DNA of 32,119 nucleotides from Methylomonas sp. (GTDB lineage: Bacteria; Pseudomonadota; Gammaproteobacteria; Methylococcales; Methylomonadaceae), in contig NZ_JALOBS010000046.1 of assembly GCF_023228165.1 (NCBI RefSeq), positions 1-32,119 of the forward strand, given 5' to 3'. Positions 1 to 7,431 of this stretch are shown here, piece after piece. Position 1 is the stretch's first letter, and every line of letters starts with the position of its first letter. The notes under the pieces were generated by a model. The model was not told the DNA's origin and searched no databases. It worked only from the letters and a program-made list of their open reading frames with translations. Both the position numbers and the translations under genes were made by a program.

Positions 1-186
1 GCTGAATTTGGCGGGTTACGATTCTAGCGAAAACCGCTTGCTTGTGTGGCCGGCTGAAATTCAATGTGCGACTTTTTCGGCCGGGTTTGACCGGGTAGGC
101 AACGTTGGTAGGTTATGGCAGTTCGGCGTGCTTCCGCAATCGGTTCGCCGCCGTAGAGGGGGTTCGGCGACGAAAAGCCCGGCCAA

Positions 187-591
187 TTACATAAGCAGCA
201 AGGCGACCACCAACCATAAACTGACTAAGTTTGCCGCTAGTAATTTGACTTTTTGTATTGCGCTCATGGCAAACCAAATTTCTATAACGTGGTCTCGTAC
301 CTGAAATAGCCATGAAAGCATATAGGCTTTCATGGTTTCCACCAAAAAAGGCCCGCGCCGCCATAAAAACCAAATCAATCCGCAAATCAAAAACAGCAGG
401 AAATAAAATACCAGCATTTGCGCATGATGTTTGGTAAAGCCTATGCCATGCATCAACACTTCTTCCAAAAAAAACGAAAACCCTTCGTAGACAATGTGCA
501 GCAGATGGCTGGCGTGTTCCCAAGCTAAGTCGGGTGCCACTAAGATGAATATTGCCAGCACACTAAACAGGCTTTTCTTTATCGATTTCAT
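187..591 (-). CDS. Small integral membrane protein of unknown function
   Basis: I do not recognise this 134-residue protein. It has a basic N-terminus with a hydrophobic stretch (about residues 7-22, signal peptide or first membrane helix), a second clear helix at about 57-77 ending in WRRG, and a third at the extreme C-terminus (about 115-134). The loop between helices 1 and 2 is rich in His (H26, H30, H32, H48, H55, H56), which could bind metal or be coincidental. Its start lies 21 bp after the stop of the porin gene, so it is probably the last gene of a SulP–porin operon. That context suggests a role linked to anion transport, but nothing in the sequence proves it. No cysteine-based or catalytic motif is visible. 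Confidence 0.65.
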   Translation of the reverse strand: MKSIKKSLFSVLAIFILVAPDLAWEHASHLLHIVYEGFSFFLEEVLMHGIGFTKHHAQMLVFYFLLFLICGLIWFLWRRGPFLVETMKAYMLSWLFQVRDHVIEIWFAMSAIQKVKLLAANLVSLWLVVALLLM

Positions 592-612
592 AGTAAACCC
601 CAGTCTGTGTTA

Positions 613-1875
613 TTAAAAGTTGAGGACGATATCGCTTGAAATCAGCAATTGACGATCGCTGGCATTGCTATTGAATGCCTGCCAGCCATCGCTGGCGTCG
701 TAACGCACGCTGGGGCGTACCGTTAACCAGGGTGTGGGACGCCAATTGGCGCCCCAAGTGGCGGCATAATAATTGGCTGCGTGGCCCGGGTGGGTTGGGA
801 GCCGAGCCGGGCTACCGACTCTGACCCCGTCATCGTCCCGAAACCACTCCAGCCGCAGGCCCAGCGACCATTCAGGGTTAAGATCGAGATTCAGATAAGC
901 AACGACGGCATACCATTCCGCCCCGGTTTGTGCCGTATTCGCAGTCATCCAGCCGTAGTCATGTTGCAAGGTAAACTGCCAATGCCCGCTTAAATTCTGC
1001 TTTACAACGATGCTGTAAAGATTGACATCTTGGGGCGAGGCGGAACTTGACCGGCCATGTGTACCGGTAACGGCAAGTTTGGTGCCGGTTTGCGCGAATG
1101 CAAAGTTGAGTCCGCCGACAAAGCCCCAGTTTTCCAGATGATGCTCGAAGCTGCCGTCCCAGCCGGCGAAAGGACTGCCTGTCACCGCACCGGCGCTCAG
1201 TTCGATCTGATGGTTCAGCGCATAGCTAGCCACTAGTCCGGTATGCGAAAATGGCTCTCCGAATTGCATGGCGTAAGAACGCGAGTAAAAGAAATTATCC
1301 GGGGCGATGACCGATTCATTGCCCACCAGTGTATAAAATTCCCCCAACTTCACATGCAGCCCCGCGCCTATGGGGGCGAAAATATCAAGATACGCCTGCG
1401 GAAAGGCAATGCCGTAAATGCGTTGATGCAGTAAATGAGAGTCCCAGTGATCGCCGATGTCGCCCATGGAGCGAGTGTAAAATGCATCGCTGCCGAAAAT
1501 GAAGTCCAACCGGCCACCCCAGCCCCAGCTGTCGGAACGGGTGTCTGCGGCTCGTTGCAGATATAAATACAGTTGATTTATTTGCAGTTCGTTGGCGCGA
1601 TCGGAGAAACTGACCGCGCCATTGAAATTGTCGGCGGGCTGGTCGGGGTTAATACTGAAACCGGCGTTCAACCAGCCGCCTAGATGTAAATCCCAGTCAC
1701 GAAAAGAGTCGGATTGATTGGGGTTCCAAGCGCCTGCCCGGGAAAGCAATCCACCATTTTCACCGACATCGGCCCTTACCGTTGAGCTGGTCAAGATCAG
1801 CCCGCTCAACAACAGCCACGGCAGTTTGATCGTTCCGCACTGAAACCCCATGTCGTTATCCCGCCCATTAATCAA
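613..1875 (-). CDS. Outer-membrane beta-barrel porin, BBP2/OmpL-like
   Basis: The 420-residue product resembles the putative beta-barrel porin-2 family. A signal peptide (hydrophobic core LPWLLLSGLILTSS) leads to cleavage near VRA-DVG. The rest is rich in alternating polar/aromatic strands, with short turns and a C-terminal Phe (...DIVLNF) typical of outer-membrane barrels. Family-like stretches include the strand with LGGWLNAGFSINP and the region around HLKLGEFYTLVGNE-like residues, where a loop with YTRSMGD and HQRIYG is seen. The start may be the Met at 1851 (MGFQCGTI), eight codons inside, because the first eight residues are hydrophilic and unlike a signal peptide. It lies 52 bp downstream of the SulP transporter gene and is probably co-transcribed with it, giving the anion a path across the outer membrane. 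Substrate is inferred only from context. Confidence 0.8.
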   Translation of the reverse strand: MINGRDNDMGFQCGTIKLPWLLLSGLILTSSTVRADVGENGGLLSRAGAWNPNQSDSFRDWDLHLGGWLNAGFSINPDQPADNFNGAVSFSDRANELQINQLYLYLQRAADTRSDSWGWGGRLDFIFGSDAFYTRSMGDIGDHWDSHLLHQRIYGIAFPQAYLDIFAPIGAGLHVKLGEFYTLVGNESVIAPDNFFYSRSYAMQFGEPFSHTGLVASYALNHQIELSAGAVTGSPFAGWDGSFEHHLENWGFVGGLNFAFAQTGTKLAVTGTHGRSSSASPQDVNLYSIVVKQNLSGHWQFTLQHDYGWMTANTAQTGAEWYAVVAYLNLDLNPEWSLGLRLEWFRDDDGVRVGSPARLPTHPGHAANYYAATWGANWRPTPWLTVRPSVRYDASDGWQAFNSNASDRQLLISSDIVLNF

Positions 1876-1927
1876 TATCTTTAGGATGGATCATGCTCGT
1901 TCCGGTGTTATTCGAGCCTACTAGCCG

Positions 1928-3520
1928 TTAGTGTCCGGTTGCCAATGCTAGATCGGTTGGCGATGACGATATCCGCAATAGCGGCGAATCAGTGGCAAAG
2001 CCTTGCAGATCGACTTCGATATTACGGTCGCGGGCCGCGACCAGGAAATCGGCGATGGTTTCCATAATGTCCTGATCGATAAACAAGGCGCGACTGCCGT
2101 CGATGATCATGACACTATCGTCTTTAATATGGGCCAAGTGTTTACGTAACAGGGCTTTGTTTAAAAAAGACACATCCTTGTGCAATCGGAGTAAATAATG
2201 AGAGCCGTGTTGAGTCAGCGTCATGGCTGAATGGAAATCCGACCACAGCACAAAAAATATGCCGCAGGCCATGCCAATTGCGATGCCCTCTAATAGATCG
2301 GTGAACAGAATAGCGAATACCGTAATGGTGAATGGTACGAATTGGCTGATACCTTTGCGGTAAAACTCGAAAAACATCATGGGTTTGGCCAGCTTGTAAC
2401 CGGTTTGCAGCAGAATGGCGGCCAGACAGGCCAAGGGAATCAGGTTGAGATAATGAGCGAAGAACACGACGCTGACCGCCAGCAGAACCCCGTGAAAAAA
2501 GCTGGATATGCGGGTCTGGCCGCCGGCATTGACGTTGGCGGCACTGCGTACGATAACCGCTGTAAGCGGCAAGCCGCCCAACATTCCGCAAATGATGTTG
2601 CCCAGCCCTTGCGCCCTCAACTCGTGGTTGGTCGGACTGACTCGTTTATGGGGGTCGAGTTTATCGACGGCTTCCACACTCAATAATGTTTCCAAGCTGG
2701 CAACGATCGCCAAGGTCAACGCGATACTGTAAATCTTGGGATTGGTTATCGCGGTAAAGTCGGGCAATTGCAGCTGATGGAGAAAATTACGGGTACTGCC
2801 CAGCTCAGGTAATGAGACTAAGTGCCGGATATTCAGGCTCCACTCCGGCGCATGCAATAGCGCCCATTGGTTAAAACCTACCCCCCAAATCACCGCGAGT
2901 AGAGGGCCTGGAATCACGCGTAACCAAGCGTTTCGCCTGATCCAGCCGCTGTCCCAGATGATCAGAATTATTATTGAAACAATGCTGATCAAGGTTGCGC
3001 CCTGGGACACGCCGTGCAGCGATTGCGACAGTTCAAAGAAACTGGAGCGGGCGGTTTCCTGCATGTAACTTTCGTCACCCACATAGCTGGCGTCGTAACC
3101 GGTGGCATGCGGAATCTGTTTGATGATCAAAATCATACCGATAGCCGCCAGCATTCCCTTGATAACAGCAGCCGGGAAAAAGGCTGCAATCGACCCGGCC
3201 CGGAATACACCCATGAAAAATTGCAGAACGCCCGCAATCGTCAAGCTCAATAAAAATATATTGAAATCGCCCAGAGTTTCGATGGCGGTGAATACGATAA
3301 CCGTCAAACCGGCGGCAGGGCCCGACACACTTAATTGAGAGCGGCTGAACCAGGATACGATCACGCCGCCCACCATGCCCGAGATGATGCCGGAAAACAA
3401 AGGGGCGCCAGATGCCAGGGCTATGCCAAGGCAAAGCGGTAAAGCCACCAAAAACACCACGATGCTGGCTGAAAAGTCGTGCCGTAAATGGCCCAGATAA
3501 TATTGAACTTGTGTTTTCAT
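1928..3520 (-). CDS. SulP-family inorganic anion transporter (bicarbonate or sulfate)
   Basis: This 530-residue inner-membrane protein has the SulP (SLC26) layout. About 12-14 hydrophobic helices begin near residue 18 (FSASIVVFLVALPLCLGIA). The SulP signature region SVSGPAAGLTVIVF falls at about residues 64-77. A short cytoplasmic STAS-like domain follows at about 440-515 (VMIIDGSRALFIDQDIMETI). The sequence is closest in style to the proteobacterial SulP group often found beside carbonic anhydrases and thought to carry bicarbonate, but sulfate cannot be excluded. No carbonic anhydrase gene is present here. The start ATG has an AAGG ribosome site upstream. It is the first gene of a likely three-gene operon with a porin and a small membrane protein. 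A candidate sigma-70 promoter sits about 75-100 bp upstream. Confidence 0.88.
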   Translation of the reverse strand: MKTQVQYYLGHLRHDFSASIVVFLVALPLCLGIALASGAPLFSGIISGMVGGVIVSWFSRSQLSVSGPAAGLTVIVFTAIETLGDFNIFLLSLTIAGVLQFFMGVFRAGSIAAFFPAAVIKGMLAAIGMILIIKQIPHATGYDASYVGDESYMQETARSSFFELSQSLHGVSQGATLISIVSIIILIIWDSGWIRRNAWLRVIPGPLLAVIWGVGFNQWALLHAPEWSLNIRHLVSLPELGSTRNFLHQLQLPDFTAITNPKIYSIALTLAIVASLETLLSVEAVDKLDPHKRVSPTNHELRAQGLGNIICGMLGGLPLTAVIVRSAANVNAGGQTRISSFFHGVLLAVSVVFFAHYLNLIPLACLAAILLQTGYKLAKPMMFFEFYRKGISQFVPFTITVFAILFTDLLEGIAIGMACGIFFVLWSDFHSAMTLTQHGSHYLLRLHKDVSFLNKALLRKHLAHIKDDSVMIIDGSRALFIDQDIMETIADFLVAARDRNIEVDLQGFATDSPLLRISSSPTDLALATGH

Positions 3521-4145
3521 GGTTCCGCCTTCTAAGTCTGTGAATTAAAGCAACGCTCGATAAATAAGCAGAGGAATGTTGTCGGCGGAAAAAATAGTAT
3601 CGAATCGAAACTATAAAGGCAAGTACTAATTTGACGATATTTCGCCAGACAGTCCGAATCCATCGGTTTGATTACGCTAACCGAGTGGTTAATATCAGCC
3701 GCGGCATAGCGATTTAACTGTGTTTGTCGTGGCTCATCAGCGAACCGCTGCTGTTTATGAGAGCCTTTACCGAGATATTGTGAAAGTCTCGGCGCCCGTA
3801 ACGGATGGCGGCGACAAAACGGGTGTTTCGGGAGGGGTGAGGTTGGCCGTCATGGCTATCATTTCGGCAAAATCGCACCGAACCGACCTCAATTTGTTAC
3901 GGTTTTTGCAGCCGAAGGGAACTTCAAAGTGCTAATTGTTAGTCCGTCCAACAAGGACATTTCAGGGGCTGCGATGCTTGGGGAGCCGTGGTTTAGGTTG
4001 ATATGTTTGGGATTTTATTTGGAATAACGTCCGGAATTGGAATCCCCATTCAAAACGTCATCATTGCGGCAATCCATGCCGGCATGACCTGCTTGGCAGA
4101 CGGTTATCTAGAAGCGAATCCTGAGTTTCGATTACCCAGCGCCAA
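3521..4145. other. Long gene-poor gap between SulP and uvrB
   Basis: About 625 bp without a convincing gene. An open frame at 3720-3935 (plus) encodes 71 residues with no recognisable domain, no good ribosome site and no partner, so I do not call it. The left part carries the SulP promoter. The right part, just downstream of uvrB, holds a short palindrome (CATGCCGGCATG near 4076-4087) and loosely repeated GGAAT-like words, but no terminator with a T-tract. Confidence 0.5.
3594..3622 (-). promoter_or_regulatory. Candidate sigma-70 promoter for the SulP operon
   Basis: Read on the minus strand, TTGCCT is followed after exactly 17 bp by TACTAT (each 4 of 6 consensus matches). It lies about 75 bp upstream of the SulP start codon. 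Seen in sequence; activity is inferred. Confidence 0.4.
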
Positions 4146-6242
4146 TCAAATAACCATTTCGGCCTGCAGTAACTTAATCTGATCCCTTACTTGAGCCGCT
4201 TCTTCAAATTCCAGGTTTTTGGCGTGCTTGTACATTTTTTCTTCCAGCTGTTTTAAAGTCTTGGCAGCTTGTTTCGGCGTCATGGCTTTATATTCGCTGG
4301 CGGGTTCGGCAACTTTGGCGCGGGCGCTGCTGATGGAGCCGCCGGAACCGGGGATGGCGATTTCCAGAATGTCGGTGATGGACTTGAAAATCGTTTTTGG
4401 CTGAATATGGTGTTCCTTGTTGAAAGCGATTTGTTTGTTGCGGCGGCGTTCGGTCTCGTCCATGGCCTGCTGCATGGATCGGGTGATTTTGTCGCCGTAA
4501 AGGATGGCCTTGCCGTTGACGTTGCGGGCGGCCCGGCCTATGGTTTGCACCAAAGAGACCACCGAACGCAGGAAGCCTTCCTTGTCGGCATCCAGAATGG
4601 CTACCAAGGAGACTTCCGGGATATCCAGGCCCTCCCGTAACAGGTTGATACCTACCAGGACGTCGAAGACCCCCAAGCGTAAGTCGCGGATGATTTCCAC
4701 CCTTTCCACGGTTTGGATATCCGAATGCAGATAGCGCACTCTGATATCGTGTTCCTGTAGATAATCGGTCAAATCTTCCGACATGCGTTTGGTTAGGGTG
4801 GTGACCAGCACCCGTTCCTTGATGGCTATGCGTTTGTTCAGTTCCGACAGCAGATCGTCGACCTGAGTAGTGGCGGGGCGAACCTCAACCAATGGATCGA
4901 CCAAGCCGGTCGGTCGCACCACTTGTTCCACCACCGCGCCGGAATGTTCCTTCTCGTAAGGCCCCGGGGTGGCGGACACGTAAATGCGTTGGCCGCAGAT
5001 GGCTTCGAATTCGTCGAATTTCAGCGGCCTGTTATCCAAGGCCGACGGCAGGCGAAAACCGTATTCGACCAGGGTTTCCTTACGTGAGCGGTCGCCTTTA
5101 TACATGGCGCCGATCTGCGGTACCGTGACGTGACTTTCGTCGATGACGACCAAGGCATCCTTGGGCAGATAATCGAACATGGTGGGTGGCGATTCGCCGT
5201 CGGTGCGGTTTGATAAATGACGGGAGTAGTTTTCGATGCCGGAGCAATAGCCGACTTCCATGATCATTTCGATATCGAACAGCGTGCGTTGCTCCAGACG
5301 TTGGGCTTCCACTAATTTGTGGGCGTCGCGCAGTTGTTGCAGACGTTCGGCCAGCTCGATTTTGATTTTTTCCACCGCCGTCAGCAACTGGTCGCGCGGG
5401 GTCACGTAATGGCTTTTGGGGTATAGGGTAAAGCGCGCCATGCGGTGCAGCACTTCGCCGGTTAACGGGTCGAACATGGAAAGGCGTTCGATTTCATCGT
5501 CGAATAATTCTATCCGTAAGGCTTGTTCTTCGGATTCGGCCGGAAATACGTCGATGACTTCGCCGCGTACTCGGTAGGTGGCTCGGCGCAATTCGGTATC
5601 ATTGCGGGTGTATTGCATTTCAGCCAGCCGGCGCAGGATGTCGCGCTGCTTGATCATATCGCCGCGCACCAGATGCAGCACCATCTGGAAGTAGGATTCC
5701 GGCTCGCCCAGGCCATAAATCGCCGATACGGTCGCCACCACGATGGTATCGCGGCGTTCCAGCAAGGCTTTGGTGGCGGATAAGCGCATCTGTTCGATAT
5801 GTTCGTTTAGCGAGGCGTCTTTGTCGATGAAGGTGTCGGATGCTGGAATATAGGCTTCCGGCTGGTAATAATCGTAATAAGAGACGAAGTATTCGACGCT
5901 GTTCTCCGGAAAAAACTCTTTCATCTCACCGTACAATTGTGCGGCCAGGGTCTTGTTTGGCGCCAGTATCATGGCCGGACGCTGGGTGTGCTGGATGACG
6001 TTGGCGATGGTAAAGGTTTTGCCGGAACCGGTAACGCCGAGCAGGGTTTGATGCAGTTCACCGTCATTGATGCCGTCGACCAATTTCTGGATGGCGGTGG
6101 GTTGGTCGCCGGCCGGTTGATAACGGCTTTGAATTTTGAAAGGTTTTTGCATGGGTTGGGAGGTGCTTGGCGCGGCAATGGGGTCGGCTATTATGCCTGT
6201 AATCGCTGACTGACTGATTTCCATGCGCCTTTTGCCCGACAT
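4146..6242 (-). CDS. uvrB: UvrABC excinuclease subunit B
   Basis: UvrB is the damage-verifying helicase of nucleotide excision repair; it is loaded by UvrA and recruits UvrC. The protein shows the conserved N-terminus KPFKIQSRYQPAGDQPTAI, Walker A in GVTGSGKT, the beta-hairpin segment YYDYYQPEAYIP that threads DNA, the DEAD-like IDESH, helicase motifs near VSATPGPYE and IGRAARN, and the C-terminal UVR domain (about the last 45 residues, LEEKMYKHAKNLEFEEAAQVRDQI) that binds UvrC. The longest frame is 698 residues, about 25 more than usual. Homologues begin close to KPFK, so the Met at 6152 is a likely true start; the ATG at 6242 has an AGGT about 9 nt upstream and cannot be excluded. I saw no LexA-type box in the short upstream region, although uvrB is SOS-controlled in E. 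coli. Confidence 0.97.
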   Translation of the reverse strand: MSGKRRMEISQSAITGIIADPIAAPSTSQPMQKPFKIQSRYQPAGDQPTAIQKLVDGINDGELHQTLLGVTGSGKTFTIANVIQHTQRPAMILAPNKTLAAQLYGEMKEFFPENSVEYFVSYYDYYQPEAYIPASDTFIDKDASLNEHIEQMRLSATKALLERRDTIVVATVSAIYGLGEPESYFQMVLHLVRGDMIKQRDILRRLAEMQYTRNDTELRRATYRVRGEVIDVFPAESEEQALRIELFDDEIERLSMFDPLTGEVLHRMARFTLYPKSHYVTPRDQLLTAVEKIKIELAERLQQLRDAHKLVEAQRLEQRTLFDIEMIMEVGYCSGIENYSRHLSNRTDGESPPTMFDYLPKDALVVIDESHVTVPQIGAMYKGDRSRKETLVEYGFRLPSALDNRPLKFDEFEAICGQRIYVSATPGPYEKEHSGAVVEQVVRPTGLVDPLVEVRPATTQVDDLLSELNKRIAIKERVLVTTLTKRMSEDLTDYLQEHDIRVRYLHSDIQTVERVEIIRDLRLGVFDVLVGINLLREGLDIPEVSLVAILDADKEGFLRSVVSLVQTIGRAARNVNGKAILYGDKITRSMQQAMDETERRRNKQIAFNKEHHIQPKTIFKSITDILEIAIPGSGGSISSARAKVAEPASEYKAMTPKQAAKTLKQLEEKMYKHAKNLEFEEAAQVRDQIKLLQAEMVI

Positions 6243-6272
6243 CGGTTTTACCTGTGGAGTGTGGATAGGCTA

Positions 6273-6302
6273 TTGTACAAAGCTATCGATTAGCGTTATA
6301 GT
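6273..6302 (+). promoter_or_regulatory. Weak candidate sigma-70 promoter before the HExxH protein gene
   Basis: TTGTAC and TATAGT are separated by 18 bp, ending 37 bp before the ATG at 6340. The -10 box is good and the -35 box is poor. It lies in the 97-bp divergent region between uvrB and the downstream gene. Confidence 0.3.
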
Positions 6303-6339
6303 CCAATCAGGTTTTTGCAGTAAAAAATCCGGATTCAAT

Positions 6340-6849
6340 ATGCAGATAACCAGTACTTCCATTGCCAATACCGCTTACGGCCAGCGCTTTCAAAGTCGGA
6401 ATCATTCTGTTCCGGACCAACAGCGAGGCACAAGTGCGCCTGGCAAAACTTCAAACGACCTTGACGAACAGCAGCAGCGCGAAATTCAGGCGTTAAAAGC
6501 CCGGGACAGCGAAGTCCGCGCTCATGAGCAGGCCCATCTGGCCGCGGCCGGCGGCCTCGCCACCAGCGGTGCTAGTTTCCAATATGTGACCGGCCCTGAC
6601 GGTCAGCGCTACGCAAGCGGTGGAGAAGTCGGTATCGACGTGTCTCCGGTCGCCAATGATCCGCAGGCCACCTTACTGAAAGCGGAAACCATCCGCCGGG
6701 CGGCCTTGGCGCCCGCGCAACCGTCCGGCCAGGATGTCAGCGTGGCGAGTAAGGCGGCGGCCATGGCAAACAAAGCCAGTGCCGAGCTGCTGCTTAAAAG
6801 CGCACAGGATTCAAATTCGAATGGCTCACTGTTGGATGTTGTCGCCTGA
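6340..6849 (+). CDS. Putative metalloprotease, CJM1_0395/SprA-related family
   Basis: A 169-residue protein resembling the family annotated as putative metalloprotease CJM1_0395 (SprA-related). It has a polar, Gln/Ser-rich N-terminus (about residues 1-40), a coiled segment (LDEQQQREIQALKARDSEVR), then HEQAH at residues 62-66. This is an HExxH zinc-protease motif followed by AAAGG and the family-typical GASFQYVTGPDGQRYASGGEVGID. The frame is open upstream to 6223, but those residues are hydrophobic and Cys-rich and lie over the uvrB start, so the ATG at 6340 is preferred. It is transcribed divergently from uvrB and convergently with the PilZ gene, whose end is only 4 bp away. The physiological substrate is not known to me. 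Confidence 0.75.
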   Translation: MQITSTSIANTAYGQRFQSRNHSVPDQQRGTSAPGKTSNDLDEQQQREIQALKARDSEVRAHEQAHLAAAGGLATSGASFQYVTGPDGQRYASGGEVGIDVSPVANDPQATLLKAETIRRAALAPAQPSGQDVSVASKAAAMANKASAELLLKSAQDSNSNGSLLDVVA

Positions 6850-6853
6850 TAGG

Positions 6854-7129
6854 CTAAATAAATACAACGCCGAAACCAACGCCCGGGTCGATACGCACGA
6901 CTTTGGTTTGTCGAATCGGAGCGTCTTCGAATTCCGTGGTTTGTACTTCCACCACGGTATTCAGTTCGGGAATCAATTCATCCGCACAGAGTAAAAAAAG
7001 CCCACCATCGGAAAAATCGCGCATATTGGCAAGAAAAAATCCGGAGGGATGGGGTGGGATTACCCTGATTTTGGCGCGGTGCTTAAGCCGCGGATAACGA
7101 CGATGGTCCGATTTATTCAAATTATTCAC
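6854..7129 (-). CDS. PilZ-domain c-di-GMP-binding protein
   Basis: A 91-residue, single-domain PilZ protein. It carries both halves of the c-di-GMP binding signature: RRYPR near residues 10-14 (RxxxR) and DFSDGGLFL near 38-46 (D/NxSxxG). PilZ proteins bind cyclic di-GMP and alter motility, secretion or polysaccharide synthesis. The reading frame opens with GTG at 7129; no ATG lies before the essential RRYPR motif, so GTG is the likely start despite a weak ribosome site. It is monocistronic and converges on the putative metalloprotease gene. Together with the GGDEF gene at 10449-11333 it suggests c-di-GMP control near the flagellar block, but no direct partner is visible. Confidence 0.85.
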   Translation of the reverse strand: MNNLNKSDHRRYPRLKHRAKIRVIPPHPSGFFLANMRDFSDGGLFLLCADELIPELNTVVEVQTTEFEDAPIRQTKVVRIDPGVGFGVVFI

Positions 7130-7431
7130 TTGGATAAAGATTAAAATTTAATTAGCAACCCGAATGCCGGTCGCCTTTGGTTTATGCTTGCCAAGCCGAG
7201 TGCCTGGGCAGAGTAAAATTAGGTTGCGCGTAGTAAAACGATTGTCTGTATAGTATGAAAAAAACAGTGTTTGTCAAACCTAGCTAATTCGCATTTTCGA
7301 TTCGCTCTATATAATCAATCAGGTAATCCGCGATAATATGACATTTGGTAGATAATTAGCGACGCTAAAGAGTCTCAGCTAATTGACAACTATTTTCTAT
7401 CGGCTTTTAAAGCATACACCTTCCTATTTCA
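7130..7431. other. Divergent regulatory region between PilZ gene and mrcB
   Basis: About 300 bp, AT-rich, no gene. A perfect TATAAT lies at 7310-7315 on the plus strand with only a weak -35 (TTCGCA, 16 bp spacing). A TTGACA at 7384-7389 lacks a convincing -10 at the right distance. These are the best mrcB promoter candidates; I saw no clear promoter for the PilZ gene and no sigma-54 element. Confidence 0.35.

Noticed and set aside
8..304. Open frame of 98 residues at the left edge (plus strand)
   Set aside because: It overlaps the better-supported small membrane protein gene on the other strand, has no recognisable domain, and no ribosome site can be judged so near the edge.
3720..3935. Open frame of 71 residues in the SulP–uvrB gap
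   Set aside because: No good start region, no domain, and composition does not resemble the neighbouring genes.
4010..4090. Possible small repeat or mobile-element remnant next to uvrB
   Set aside because: Only short GGAAT-like words and one 12-bp palindrome; no longer copies elsewhere in the window and no terminal repeats.
4269..4640. Long plus-strand frame inside uvrB (123 residues) and similar frames in fliG and fliI
   Set aside because: They are shadows of strongly conserved genes on the opposite strand or other frame.
6243..6339. Possible LexA (SOS) box upstream of uvrB
   Set aside because: No CTGT-N8-ACAG arrangement is present on either strand; the CTGT and ACAG words seen are at the wrong spacing.
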